From CAYUVH01 sp964448135 (GTDB taxonomy: Bacteria > Verrucomicrobiota > Verrucomicrobiia > Limisphaerales > UBA8199): a stretch of 64,000 nucleotides of DNA. Positions within the stretch are counted from its first letter, which is position 1. Every line of letters begins with the position of its first letter. The position numbers and the translations under genes are program-made. The notes under the pieces are model-generated. The model saw only the letters and a list, made by a program, of their open reading frames with translations. It did no database searches and had not been told where the DNA came from. Location: assembly GCA_964448135.1 (NCBI GenBank), contig CAYUVH010000058.1:65295-129294 (forward strand). Reading direction: 5' to 3'. Below, piece after piece: positions 9,420 to 17,702 of the stretch.

Positions 9420-9683
9420 CTAACTGACGATCTCGAACCCGCGAAATCCGCCGGCCGCATCGCTCCAGGCAACCTCCTCCTTGCGGATGAAGCTCCCCAG
9501 GCCGGAGTCTCGAATGCCCTGCGCAAATGCCTGCAACTCAGACTCTTCACCCTCGACAACGAGGGCCACACGGCCATCGGCGAGGTTTTTTACCACGCCG
9601 GTCACTTCGTAACCGGCGGCGACCGTCTTGACCGTAAACCGGAATCCTACTCCCTGCACCCTGCCGGAGTAAAGAATGTCCAT
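9420..9683 (-). CDS. acyP: Acylphosphatase
   Basis: With the ATG at 9683 the product is 87 residues, the usual acylphosphatase length, starting MDILYSGRVQGVGFRFTV. This motif carries the phosphate-binding loop and catalytic Arg (GRVQGVGFR); the catalytic Asn is in GVVKNLADGRV. The enzyme hydrolyses acyl phosphates such as 1,3-bisphosphoglycerate. An upstream in-frame start at 9779 would add 32 residues not typical of the family, so the shorter form is preferred. It is followed closely by the metallophosphoesterase gene. Confidence 0.93.
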   Translation of the reverse strand: MDILYSGRVQGVGFRFTVKTVAAGYEVTGVVKNLADGRVALVVEGEESELQAFAQGIRDSGLGSFIRKEEVAWSDAAGGFRGFEIVS

Positions 9684-9988
9684 TCGCTTTCGCTTCACGG
9701 CCTCTTCGGACGCGCAATATGCCACCATTCGACGATTCCCAAAAGGAATTTCAGCCCATGGCGAGCGACCAGTCAGCATAAAGCCACAGTTTCAGCCTTC
9801 ACGCAATCAGTTTATGGGTGAATTCCCATGCCGGGGCGCATCCAAGTTTCTTGGAGGGCAGCGCTAGCGACGAAATATCGGACGCGGGCACCCATTCGTT
9901 CCGCCCGAGTACGGCACAGGTGGGATTTTCGCAGCCCCGGGGGGATGCCATTGGGTCGGGATGGGAGATTTGTAATGGAGAAGCAATG

Positions 9989-10120
9989 GGGTCCCCTTTT
10001 TTTACTTGGATATACTTTGATGAACCTTGATTGCTGGGGTTTTACTTTGACGGAAGGGTTGACGGGGGGGGTGGACCAAGGGGTGGCATAGTTTGACAAG
10101 GTTTGATATGACGTGACCGG
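9989..10120 (-). repeat. Dispersed repeat with TCAAAGTA words, inverted copy of the 23.76 kb element
   Basis: The reverse complement of 9989-10050 closely matches 23758-23820: both read AGTAAAACCCCAGCAATCAA-like sequence, then a TTCRTCAAAGTATATCCAAG-like part, then an A-rich stretch and a run of G and C. Downstream (10048-10117) the word TTTGAC or TGAC returns at about 10-12 base intervals, as in the phased arrays at 23691 and 24122. G8 at 10064 lies within it. Confidence 0.65.
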
Positions 10121-10256
10121 CAGGAAGCGGGGCGACGGAGAATCGAGGAGAAATCTCCGCGGATTGATCGGCGCGATCATACATAAAGTCTACACTTCCA
10201 TTTGCGGGCAACCCGGGGGCTGTCCTTCCATACCCAACGACTTTAAGGCGACCACC

Positions 10257-10273
10257 TGGACAACGGTTGTCCA
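10257..10273. promoter_or_regulatory. Operator-like palindrome
   Basis: TGGACAAC-G-GTTGTCCA: perfect 8-base arms around a single central base, about 165 bases upstream of the small membrane protein gene at 10438. Its shape suits a dimeric repressor site, but no cognate regulator lies beside it. Confidence 0.35.
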
Positions 10274-10437
10274 AGTAGAAAATCGAGGGCAGTTCGAAAT
10301 CGGCACCCCTCTGGCAGGCTGCTGCCCGTCACGGTGAGGCTGTGGGTTCCCTCCATGGGTATCATAGCACGGAGTGGCGAAAAATAATCTCCCACCGTGA
10401 AAAATTATTTTGGCGCCGAAACGTGGGGGAAACTCAT

Positions 10438-10863
10438 ATGATTCGGACCGTGGCCAAAGGTTTGCCAACAGGTTCTGCCGGGCAGGACGAGGACGTTGCG
10501 ACTCCGCAGAAGAATCAGGTCCGAGGGTTCTCGTCGTGGGCGGAGGCCTATCGCAACCGGCGCGAGCAACAGCGGGGCGCGTGGAAGGCCACAAAGAACT
10601 CACTGCACATCACCGTTTGTTTCGGCTTTGGAATTCCTCTGCTGTTGGCGGCGCTCGGCTTTCAGACGGTGACCCTGGCCAACGGCTCGTATAACAGCGT
10701 TTTGACGATTGCGCTCGTGCTCATAATCCTGGCCGACAGCTTCTTTCTCCGAGCTTTTCGGCGAGGCGGGCTGATGGTTCGCTGCGTCAGCGTGCTCCTG
10801 ATGCTACCGACTATATACATTGTCGTCGATTTCATCCGGCGCTCCTCGTCCTTCTTTAGGTGA
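10438..10863 (+). CDS. Small membrane protein of unknown function
   Basis: The ATG at 10438 is chosen because it is preceded by GTGGGGGAAACTC (a purine-rich ribosome-binding stretch); an earlier in-frame start at 10342 has none. The 141-residue product has a soluble, charged N-terminus (about 60 residues) and three hydrophobic segments, the first near SLHITVCFGFGIPLLLAALG, ending RRSSSFFR. I do not recognise the family. The same frame stays open past its TGA for about 400 bases (see next entry). Confidence 0.55.
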   Translation: MIRTVAKGLPTGSAGQDEDVATPQKNQVRGFSSWAEAYRNRREQQRGAWKATKNSLHITVCFGFGIPLLLAALGFQTVTLANGSYNSVLTIALVLIILADSFFLRAFRRGGLMVRCVSVLLMLPTIYIVVDFIRRSSSFFR

Positions 10864-11043
10864 GGGTGGTGTTTCCTGCGAGGCCGCTGCCCCAACGAGG
10901 AGAAGCTCTTCATCTTCAACGCCTTTCTGGTCAAACGCGGCTGGCAGGACAACCAGGTGGCGGAACTGGAGGAAAAGAAACGCGCCCGGGGTTTTGCGGG
11001 TCGCGCTGATATCCAGACGTTTTTGATTTCCATTGGGCCGATG
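10864..11043 (+). pseudogene. Possible coding remnant in frame with the preceding gene
   Basis: After the TGA of the membrane protein gene the same frame continues with a protein-like stretch containing NEEKLFIFNAFLVKRGWQDN and QVAELEEKKRARGF, which looks like real coding sequence (amphipathic, charged) and not repeat DNA. It has no start of its own and fades into repeat DNA by about 11090. It may be the end of a longer original gene or an unrelated fragment. Family not recognised. Confidence 0.3.
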
Positions 11044-11100
11044 AGAATGAAGCCTGAAGAGGGCGCTCTCAGCTCGTACGGAAATCCCATCCGATTCGCA

Positions 11101-11149
11101 ATTCGGACTTCGTCATTCTTTCGTGCTTCGTCATTCGGATTTCGTCATT
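11101..11149. repeat. 17-base direct repeat pair (TTCGTCATT words)
   Basis: ATTCGGACTTCGTCATT (11101-11117) and ATTCGGATTTCGTCATT (11133-11149) differ at one base, and a third TTCGTCATT lies between them. The short repeat lies about 100 bases upstream of the methyltransferase operon. Confidence 0.6.
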
Positions 11150-11254
11150 TTCCTGCGCCTTTTGACATTGCAGCCCCGCCCCACCCGTTTATATTAACTG
11201 CCCGCGCCACGGAAACCGCCCGTAACGGGCCGTCGCGGCGCAAGTTAGTCCGGC

Positions 11255-12013
11255 ATGAAAACCGATAAACACAACGCGATCGTCCTTTCCAGCGCGTCCG
11301 AAAAGGACGTGCTCAAACAATTCGTCGGCCTGATGAAGAACTCGCCGCTGCCGGAGGACGAGGTCCTCCCGAACCTGGGCATGTTCCTCAGCTCGAAGGC
11401 GATGTCGCGGATCCTGTTCTTCTACGAGATCTACAAAAAGATTCTCAACTCCCACGGCGTGATCATGGAGTTTGGCGTGCGCTGGGGGCAGACGCTTTCG
11501 ATTCTCGCGGCGTTGCGCGGCATCTTCGAGCCGTTCAACCGCCACCGCAAGATCATCGGCTTCGACACGTTCGCCGGCCTCAAGGGCGTGAGCGAACTCG
11601 ACGGCAAGCTCAGCAAGTCCGCCGACGGCCATTTCGGCGTTTCGGAAGATTACGAGCAATACCTCGCCCAACTCATGGCGATGCAGGAAGCGCTGAATCC
11701 GATTCCGCACCTCAAGAAATTCGAACTGGTGAAGGGCGACGGCTGCGAGACGGTCTCGCGCTACATGAAGGATCACCCGGAGACGATCATCTCGCTGGCG
11801 ATCTTTGACTTCGACATTTACAAGCCGACGAAGGCCGCAATGGAGGCGATCAAGCCGCGCCTGTGCAAGGGCAGCATCGTGGTGTTCGACGAATTGTGCG
11901 ACGACATCTTCCCCGGTGAGACGGTGGCGCTGGACGAGGTGTTCGGCATCACCAACTGCCGCGTGCAGCGCATGCCGATGACGGCGCGCGTGTCCTACAT
12001 GGAGATCCTGTAA
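11255..12013 (+). CDS. SAM-dependent methyltransferase, TylF/MycF-like
   Basis: Protein of 252 residues, soluble. The centre reads GVIMEFGVRWGQTLSILAAL and KIIGFDTFAGLKG, the SAM-binding glycine region and the GFDTFxGL motif typical of the TylF (macrocin O-methyltransferase) group, where sugar hydroxyls are methylated with a Mg ion. IFDFDIYKPTKAA and VFDELCDDIFPGE give further acidic metal-site candidates. It is the first gene of an operon whose other members make or modify a sugar, so sugar O-methylation is a sensible guess. Its TAA shares one base with the next ATG. Confidence 0.6.
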   Translation: MKTDKHNAIVLSSASEKDVLKQFVGLMKNSPLPEDEVLPNLGMFLSSKAMSRILFFYEIYKKILNSHGVIMEFGVRWGQTLSILAALRGIFEPFNRHRKIIGFDTFAGLKGVSELDGKLSKSADGHFGVSEDYEQYLAQLMAMQEALNPIPHLKKFELVKGDGCETVSRYMKDHPETIISLAIFDFDIYKPTKAAMEAIKPRLCKGSIVVFDELCDDIFPGETVALDEVFGITNCRVQRMPMTARVSYMEIL

Positions 12014-12798
12014 TGGCCGCGATGGCTCCCGCCTGCCGCGAAATCCGCCGCAGCATCCTCAACGCTTCCCGCAACAGCGGCCACGGCCACATCCCGACGT
12101 CGTTCTCGATCGTCGAGCTGCTCTGCTCCGTTTACGAGACGATGAAGCACGACCCGAAGAATCCCCAGTGGGACGGGCGCGACATTTTTATTTTGAGCAA
12201 GGGCCACGGCGCGCTCGGGTTTTACGCGGTGCTCTCGCACTACGGTTATTTTCCTCAGGAAGAACTGAAGACGTTCGGCGCGTTTCAATCGCGACTGGGT
12301 TGTCATCCCGACCGGTTCAAGGTCCCGGGCGCCGAAGCGTCCACCGGTTCGCTCGGCCACGGCATCGCGCTGGCGGTCGGCGTGGCGCTGGCGTTCAAGA
12401 TGCAGAAATCGCCGCGGCAGGTTTACACGCTGGTCGGCGACGGCGAAGCGAACGAAGGTTCGGTCTGGGAGGCCATCATGGTGGCCACGCATCAGAAGCT
12501 GGATAACCTCACAATTCTTTACGATAGCAACCGCTCACAGGTCCGCTCGATGCACATCCCGAATCCGGCGGACCGGCTGAAAGCGTTTGGCTGCGTGACT
12601 TACGAAGTGGACGGACACGATCTGGGCGCGCTGAAGGCCGCGATCAAGAAACCGGCGGACAACGTCCGCGCGGTGGTCGCGGAAACAACGAAAGGCCACG
12701 GCTGCACGACGCTCACGGCGAACATGTTCGAGTGGCACCGCAAGTCGCCGAAACCCGAGGAAATGGAAGTCCTCTTGAAGGAACTGGAGGGCGTATGA
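12013..12798 (+). CDS. Transketolase, N-terminal (TPP pyrophosphate-binding) subunit
   Basis: Protein of 261 residues corresponding to the N-terminal half of transketolase. The TPP motif is GDGEANEGSVWEAIMVATHQ with the closing N in LDNLTILYDSN; HGHIPTSFSI and GHGALGFYAVL match active-site His and sugar-binding parts. Works only with the C-terminal subunit encoded by the overlapping next gene, moving two-carbon ketol units between sugars. Split transketolases in sugar operons, as here beside a methyltransferase and an epimerase, often serve special sugar synthesis and not the pentose phosphate pathway. Confidence 0.9.
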   Translation: MAAMAPACREIRRSILNASRNSGHGHIPTSFSIVELLCSVYETMKHDPKNPQWDGRDIFILSKGHGALGFYAVLSHYGYFPQEELKTFGAFQSRLGCHPDRFKVPGAEASTGSLGHGIALAVGVALAFKMQKSPRQVYTLVGDGEANEGSVWEAIMVATHQKLDNLTILYDSNRSQVRSMHIPNPADRLKAFGCVTYEVDGHDLGALKAAIKKPADNVRAVVAETTKGHGCTTLTANMFEWHRKSPKPEEMEVLLKELEGV

Positions 12799-13679
12799 GG
12801 AAGCAGTTTAAGGACACGCTCACCGAACTCGCCGCCCAGGACGACAAGCTGGTCGTGATCCTCGGCGATATCAGCCACTTCCTGTTCATGCCGTTCCAGG
12901 AGAAGCACCCGACCCGCTTCTTCAACATGGGCATTTGCGAAAACACGCTCATCAGCGTGGCGGCGGGACTGAGCTCGCAGGGATTTTTCCCTTTCGTCCA
13001 TACCATCACACCGTTCATCACCGAGCGGTGTCTCGAGCAGATCAAGCTCGATCTTTGCTACAATCGCTTTGGCGCGAACATAGTCTCTACCGGCGCGTCG
13101 TTCGATTACGCGTGGGACGGCGCGACGCATCACGCTTACACCGACCTTGCGATTTTGCGGTTAATGCCCGGTATGGAAGTCACGCAGCCGGGCTCCAAGA
13201 AGGAGCTGGATACGCTGATTCGCAGCCAGTATCGCAACGGCAATCCGACCTACTATCGTCTCTCCGACCACAGCCACGGCCTGGACTTGCCGGTGGAGTT
13301 CGGCAAAGCGGCGATCGTGAAGGACACCGGCGCGCCGGTCACGATCATGACCGCCGGCCCCATCCTCGCGAACGTGATGGAAGCCTGCAAGGATCTGCCC
13401 GTGAACCTGGTGTATTTCAACACCATCAAGCCGATTGACCGCGATGTCATCGAACGCTTCCGGCACACGAAGATCCTCGTCGTGCATGATGCGTTCGGTT
13501 TGCGCGAGGCCATCAGCGAGATTCCCGATCTTTCCGTCGCGTCGCTGGGCATTCCCGACCAGTTTTGCGTGTGGTATGGGACGGTGCACGACATTCGCAA
13601 AATGATCCGGCTGGACCCCGCCTCCATCCGCGAGGCGGTGCAGGCCCGGCTGAAAGAGGCGGGAGACACGGCCCGGTGA
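12795..13679 (+). CDS. Transketolase, C-terminal (pyrimidine-binding) subunit
   Basis: The ATG at 12795 overlaps the stop of the N-terminal subunit in an ATGA, implying translational coupling and a 1:1 complex. The 294-residue product has FNMGICENTLISVAAGLSSQ with the catalytic Glu that activates TPP, followed by PFVHTITPFITERCLEQIK and the transketolase C-terminal domain from about 180 (ILVVHDAFGLREAISEI). Its stop again overlaps the next start. Confidence 0.9.
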   Translation: MRKQFKDTLTELAAQDDKLVVILGDISHFLFMPFQEKHPTRFFNMGICENTLISVAAGLSSQGFFPFVHTITPFITERCLEQIKLDLCYNRFGANIVSTGASFDYAWDGATHHAYTDLAILRLMPGMEVTQPGSKKELDTLIRSQYRNGNPTYYRLSDHSHGLDLPVEFGKAAIVKDTGAPVTIMTAGPILANVMEACKDLPVNLVYFNTIKPIDRDVIERFRHTKILVVHDAFGLREAISEIPDLSVASLGIPDQFCVWYGTVHDIRKMIRLDPASIREAVQARLKEAGDTAR

Positions 13680-14647
13680 CGGACCTCGACTTTTTCCGGA
13701 GCAAAAAAACGCTGGTCACCGGCGGCTCCGGATTCGTCGGGAGCCACATCGTCGAAGCGCTGCTGGAACGCGACGCTTCCGTCCGCATCACGCTGCACAA
13801 GAACTCCAGTCGCATCACGGACAAGCGCATCGAGTCCGTCCCTGCCGATCTTGCGAGCCTCGACGATTGCCGCAAAGCCGTGCGCGGCGCGCAATGTGTC
13901 TTTCACGCCGCCGGCGTTGTCTTCGGCGCGGGCGCCGGCACGGCCGCCGTGATGGGCGGCATCACGCAAAATCTCATTCTCACCGCGCGCATGCTCCACG
14001 CCGCGTGGCTCGAAGGGGCGGAACGGTTCCTCGTTTTCAGCAGCAGCACCGCCTATCCGGCCGCGGATCATCCGATGAAGGAGGACGAACTCTGGTCCGC
14101 CCCGCCCTTCCAGGGATACTTTGGCTACGGCTGGATGCGCCGCTATATCGAACGCCTCAGCGAATACGTCGCCTCCAAATCCAGCCTGCAGATCGCCCTC
14201 GTCCGCCCCACCGCCGTTTACGGCCGCTGGGACAATTTCGATCCCGCCGCCGGCCACGTAATCCCCGCCCTCATCCGCCGCGCCGTCGCGAAGGAAAATC
14301 CCTTCGTCATCTGGGGCACCGGCAACGAAGTCCGCGACTTCCTCCACGTCAAAGACCTCGCGCTCGGCTGCCTGCTCATGCTGGCCAAGCACGCGAAGTG
14401 TGATCCCGTGAACATCGGCTACGGCCAGGGCGTCACCATCCGCGAAGTCGCCACCGCCATTCTCAAAGCCGCGGGTCACGACCAGGCCCAGGTCCAATTC
14501 GACGCCACCAAACCCAGCGCGATTCCCATCCGCCGGGTGGATACGGGCAAGGCTGACAAATTGCTGGGTTTCCGTCCGCAGATTTCGCTCGAAGCGGGAG
14601 TGACGGACACGGTGGAGTGGTTTCAATCACAGGCTCAAAACAAATAA
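13676..14647 (+). CDS. NAD-dependent epimerase/dehydratase (extended SDR)
   Basis: The GTG at 13676 overlaps the previous TGA (GTGA) and places the Rossmann motif VTGGSGFVGSHIV at residue 13, as usual. Length 323 residues. The SSSTAYP stretch holds the catalytic Ser/Thr; the place of the YxxxK motif reads GYGWMRRYIE, so the lysine appears to be replaced by arginine. RPTAVYGRWDNF and the RxxD end match nucleotide-sugar epimerases and reductases of the GDP-fucose synthase/UDP-glucose epimerase kind. Last gene of the four-gene operon; it probably acts on the nucleotide sugar built with the transketolase. Confidence 0.82.
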   Translation: MTDLDFFRSKKTLVTGGSGFVGSHIVEALLERDASVRITLHKNSSRITDKRIESVPADLASLDDCRKAVRGAQCVFHAAGVVFGAGAGTAAVMGGITQNLILTARMLHAAWLEGAERFLVFSSSTAYPAADHPMKEDELWSAPPFQGYFGYGWMRRYIERLSEYVASKSSLQIALVRPTAVYGRWDNFDPAAGHVIPALIRRAVAKENPFVIWGTGNEVRDFLHVKDLALGCLLMLAKHAKCDPVNIGYGQGVTIREVATAILKAAGHDQAQVQFDATKPSAIPIRRVDTGKADKLLGFRPQISLEAGVTDTVEWFQSQAQNK

Positions 14648-14676
14648 CTCGGTTGCGAGGGATTGGAGTATCGGGA

Positions 14677-16179
14677 ATGGGCTGTCTTAATATGCGATGG
14701 GCGAGGCGTTGGGTGGTTCTACTGCTGGTAGCCGCCTGCGGCATTCAATCCGCGCACTCCGCCTCCACGAACTCCACCGCCCACGATATTCTGCTCCTCG
14801 GCCCGTTCGGCACGCTGGTCCCGACCTCCACCAACGCCATACCGGACAGCTATCTGCCGCCCGCGGACCAGGGCATCCAATCGCAGATTCCGACGCCCGC
14901 GCGCGGCACGCCAGTTTCGGAGCGGGTGCAGTCACGCCAGCGTCAGGCGCGGGAAGGCAAAAATGAATTGAGATTTTTCCCGGATTATTCGCCGGCGCTC
15001 ATGTCGTACCTGGCCAGCCAGGATGAGTTCGGCAACACCGCCATTCATCCCGGGCCGCTGATCACCTACACCCCGCTCGACACGGTCGTTCAACAAGCCA
15101 AGTACCAACTCTCGCAATACGGGCTGCGCTATTCGCTATCGCAGACCTTGACCTACGCCGGCATGACGGATGTGATGCAGGGCGCGAACAACCTCGGTTT
15201 TTACACGCTGGATTTTGCCGGAACGCTGGCGGTCTTCGACGCGCCCGCCGCCGGCACGGCCGGCTGGGTCACGGCCCAATTCGAGACCAAGGCCAGCCTG
15301 GGTTCCGCCGCCGCCACGCAGGATGCCCAGCGCAATCTCGGCACGATCACGGATCCCACCGCCATCTGGTCGAGCGTGAATGGAATCTGGATCCCCCAGC
15401 TCGCATGGCAGCAATCGTTCCATGAAGGACAGTGGGTGGTGGTGGCCGGAATGGTCAACCAGGGCAATTATTTCGATGGCAACGCCTACGCCAACAACGG
15501 GCGCGCGCAATTCCTGAACTCCGCGCTCATCAACAGCATGGTGCTGCCGCTGCCGGGCGGCAACCTCGGGGCGAATGTGCAATGGCAACCCGTGAAGGAG
15601 TGTTACGCCATGCTCGGGGGCACGGTGGGCAATGCGCCCGCCGGACAATTGCCCTGGGACAATTTCAGTTGGGAGGACTTCTCGGTGCTGGGTGAGTTCG
15701 GTTATGTGCCGGAGAATTTTCTGGGCCTGGGTCCGGGCGCGTATCGCGTCCAGCCGTTCGTCGCGCGGGCGGGCGGGCCGACGCAGGGTGGGCTGGGTTT
15801 CAACCTCCAGCAGCAGTTGGGTGCGAACGCGCCGTTTGGCTGGTTCGGCCGGTTCGGATTCGGCGGAGCGCAGGTGACCGGCGGCGCCGCGGCGCAGATC
15901 GGCACGGGCTTCGTCATGCGCGGCCCGCTCCAATACATCGGCCTGTTCCCCAGTCGCGACAACGACGCCGCCGGCATCGGCCTGGTCTGGAGCCAGCCGT
16001 CAGCCACTACGCAGACGGTTTACCACGAAAATGAAATGGCCGTGGAGATGGGCTACTCGCTGCAACTCACCGCCACGACGAAATTGGTGCCGGACCTGCA
16101 GGTGGTGTGGAATCGCGCGTTCAATCCCAACGCGGGACCGGCCCTGGTGTGTCAGGTTCAACTGGACTTCTCATGGTAA
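14677..16179 (+). CDS. Carbohydrate porin, OprB-like family
   Basis: Start ATG 14677 follows GGATTGGAGTATCGGGA. The product (500 residues) has a signal peptide (WVVLLLVAACGIQSAHSA) and a beta-barrel pattern ending in aromatic residues (VCQVQLDFSW). The stretch NQGNYFDGNAYANNGRAQFL resembles OprB-type carbohydrate-selective porins, which let sugars diffuse across the outer membrane. A charged coil-forming stretch (VQSRQRQAREGKNELRF) sits near residue 85. The last codons overlap the next gene by 7 bases. Confidence 0.7.
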   Translation: MGCLNMRWARRWVVLLLVAACGIQSAHSASTNSTAHDILLLGPFGTLVPTSTNAIPDSYLPPADQGIQSQIPTPARGTPVSERVQSRQRQAREGKNELRFFPDYSPALMSYLASQDEFGNTAIHPGPLITYTPLDTVVQQAKYQLSQYGLRYSLSQTLTYAGMTDVMQGANNLGFYTLDFAGTLAVFDAPAAGTAGWVTAQFETKASLGSAAATQDAQRNLGTITDPTAIWSSVNGIWIPQLAWQQSFHEGQWVVVAGMVNQGNYFDGNAYANNGRAQFLNSALINSMVLPLPGGNLGANVQWQPVKECYAMLGGTVGNAPAGQLPWDNFSWEDFSVLGEFGYVPENFLGLGPGAYRVQPFVARAGGPTQGGLGFNLQQQLGANAPFGWFGRFGFGGAQVTGGAAAQIGTGFVMRGPLQYIGLFPSRDNDAAGIGLVWSQPSATTQTVYHENEMAVEMGYSLQLTATTKLVPDLQVVWNRAFNPNAGPALVCQVQLDFSW

Positions 16180-17675
16180 AAGACAAATCCCCAACCGGCC
16201 GGTCGCGTGCGCTGCGCTGGACTCTTTTCATCGCGGTCAGCCTGCTGGTCATGGCGTTGCTCGCCGCGGTGGCGTTTCTCTATGGCTGGGCGCGGTTCGC
16301 CCGAAGTCTGCCCGCGCTTCAGGGCTGGCACCGGCACGCGCCGGCGGCGGAGTTTCGCGCGGCGGACGCCCGCCAGGGCTACACCTTCGACGATTATCTG
16401 AAACAGGAAGACAAGGTCTTCCAGCAATTGGACGCCCTTGTCGCCGGCCCGTGGCAGTCCGAAGCGCTGGGAAGATTCGACCGCTTCCGCGTGGGTTCAG
16501 TGTGCAATCCCGCGCATACCCTGGAGAAAAACTGGAACCGCAGCTTTGTGATGAAGGCCGACAAGCCCCTCGGCGGAGTGCTGCTCATCCACGGATTAAG
16601 CGATTCACCTTATTCACTCCGGGCGCTGGCCGAGCGCCTGCACAAGGAGGGTTACACGGTGGTCGGCTTGCGTGTGCCCGGTCATGGCACCTGTCCCCGC
16701 GCACTGGCCGAGGTGGATTGGCAGGATTGGACTGCCGCCGTCAAAGTAGCCGTCCGCGGCGTCCGCGATCTGATCCCGGCCGGCGCTCCGCTGATACTGG
16801 CCGGTTATTCCAACGGCGGCGCGTTAAGCGTGCACTACGCCACCACCGCGCTGGAGGACAAATCCCTGCCGCGCGTTAACGCCATCGTCCTATTCTCGCC
16901 CATGATTGGCATCAACACCCTCGCGCGAGTATCTCCGGTTTATCGCGCCGTCGCCCGGTTGTCCGGCGATCCGAAGGCCCAATGGTCCGGCATCAGCGCC
17001 GAGGTGGATCCTTACAAATATTGCTCGTGGCCCATGAACGCGAGCGAGCAGGCGTGGAACATCACCCAGCAGGTGGAACGCCGCCTCGCCATTCTCGAAC
17101 GCGCCGGCCGCATGGGCGAGATGCCGCCCATCCTCGCCAATCAATCGGCCATCGACGCGACGGTGGTCGTGACGCGCCTGATCACGGTGCTGTTCGACCG
17201 GCTTCAACCGGGCGGCCCAAGCGAGTTGGTGTTGTTCGATGTCAACCGCGTGGCCTGGCTGGGCAACCTTCTGGATCTCTCGTTCGAGCAGCAAATCCGG
17301 CCGCGCCTGGATCGCAAGGATCTTCCCTTCCGGCTGACGTTGGTGGTCAATGCGGCGACGAATTCGCTGGCTGTCAAAGCGCAGACCCGGGCCGGAGAAT
17401 CCTTTTCCGAGCAGCCGCTGCAGGAATCCTGGCCGAAGGATGTATTCTCCCTGTCTCATCTCGCGGTCCCCATCCCGTCGTCCGATCCGGTTTATGGCAC
17501 GGCGGAAGCCACGGCACAATCCGGCCTGCCGCTCGGCTCGCTGAGCTTGCGCGGCGAACACGGCGCGCTCATGATTTCGGACGCGCTGCTCATCCGGCAA
17601 CGGAATAATCCTTTTTACCCCTACATGGAAAATCACATTGTCGCCTGGCTGGCAGAAACCGTTCGGCGGCGCTGA
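16173..17675 (+). CDS. Membrane-anchored alpha/beta hydrolase
   Basis: Starts at ATG 16173 inside the porin stop region, so the two are translationally linked. One N-terminal membrane anchor (FIAVSLLVMALLAAVAFLYG) is followed by a serine-hydrolase domain: GGVLLIHGLSDSPYSLRAL with the oxyanion HG, LRVPGHGTCP, and the nucleophile elbow LAGYSNGGALS. This is the monoglyceride-lipase/serine-aminopeptidase-like group. A long insert and C-terminal part (500 residues total against about 300) is unusual, and the closing His is probably in LRGEHGALM. Substrate unknown; acyl esters are likely given the patatin that follows. Confidence 0.75.
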   Translation: MVKDKSPTGRSRALRWTLFIAVSLLVMALLAAVAFLYGWARFARSLPALQGWHRHAPAAEFRAADARQGYTFDDYLKQEDKVFQQLDALVAGPWQSEALGRFDRFRVGSVCNPAHTLEKNWNRSFVMKADKPLGGVLLIHGLSDSPYSLRALAERLHKEGYTVVGLRVPGHGTCPRALAEVDWQDWTAAVKVAVRGVRDLIPAGAPLILAGYSNGGALSVHYATTALEDKSLPRVNAIVLFSPMIGINTLARVSPVYRAVARLSGDPKAQWSGISAEVDPYKYCSWPMNASEQAWNITQQVERRLAILERAGRMGEMPPILANQSAIDATVVVTRLITVLFDRLQPGGPSELVLFDVNRVAWLGNLLDLSFEQQIRPRLDRKDLPFRLTLVVNAATNSLAVKAQTRAGESFSEQPLQESWPKDVFSLSHLAVPIPSSDPVYGTAEATAQSGLPLGSLSLRGEHGALMISDALLIRQRNNPFYPYMENHIVAWLAETVRRR

Positions 17676-17702
17676 GGCGTTCACTTCATTCACTCATCTG
17701 TC

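Larger units (their letters stand above)
9780..10437. other. Intergenic region with repeat DNA, no convincing gene
   Basis: About 660 bases without a supported gene. Its middle (9989-10120) is a reverse-orientation copy of repeat DNA seen at 23.7-24.2 kb, and 10257-10273 is a compact palindrome. The short open frames here have repeat-derived or arginine/proline-rich translations and no family features. Confidence 0.6.

Noticed and set aside
10190..10603. 137-residue minus-strand frame
   Set aside because: Overlaps the palindrome and the supported small membrane gene; Arg/Pro-rich without motifs.
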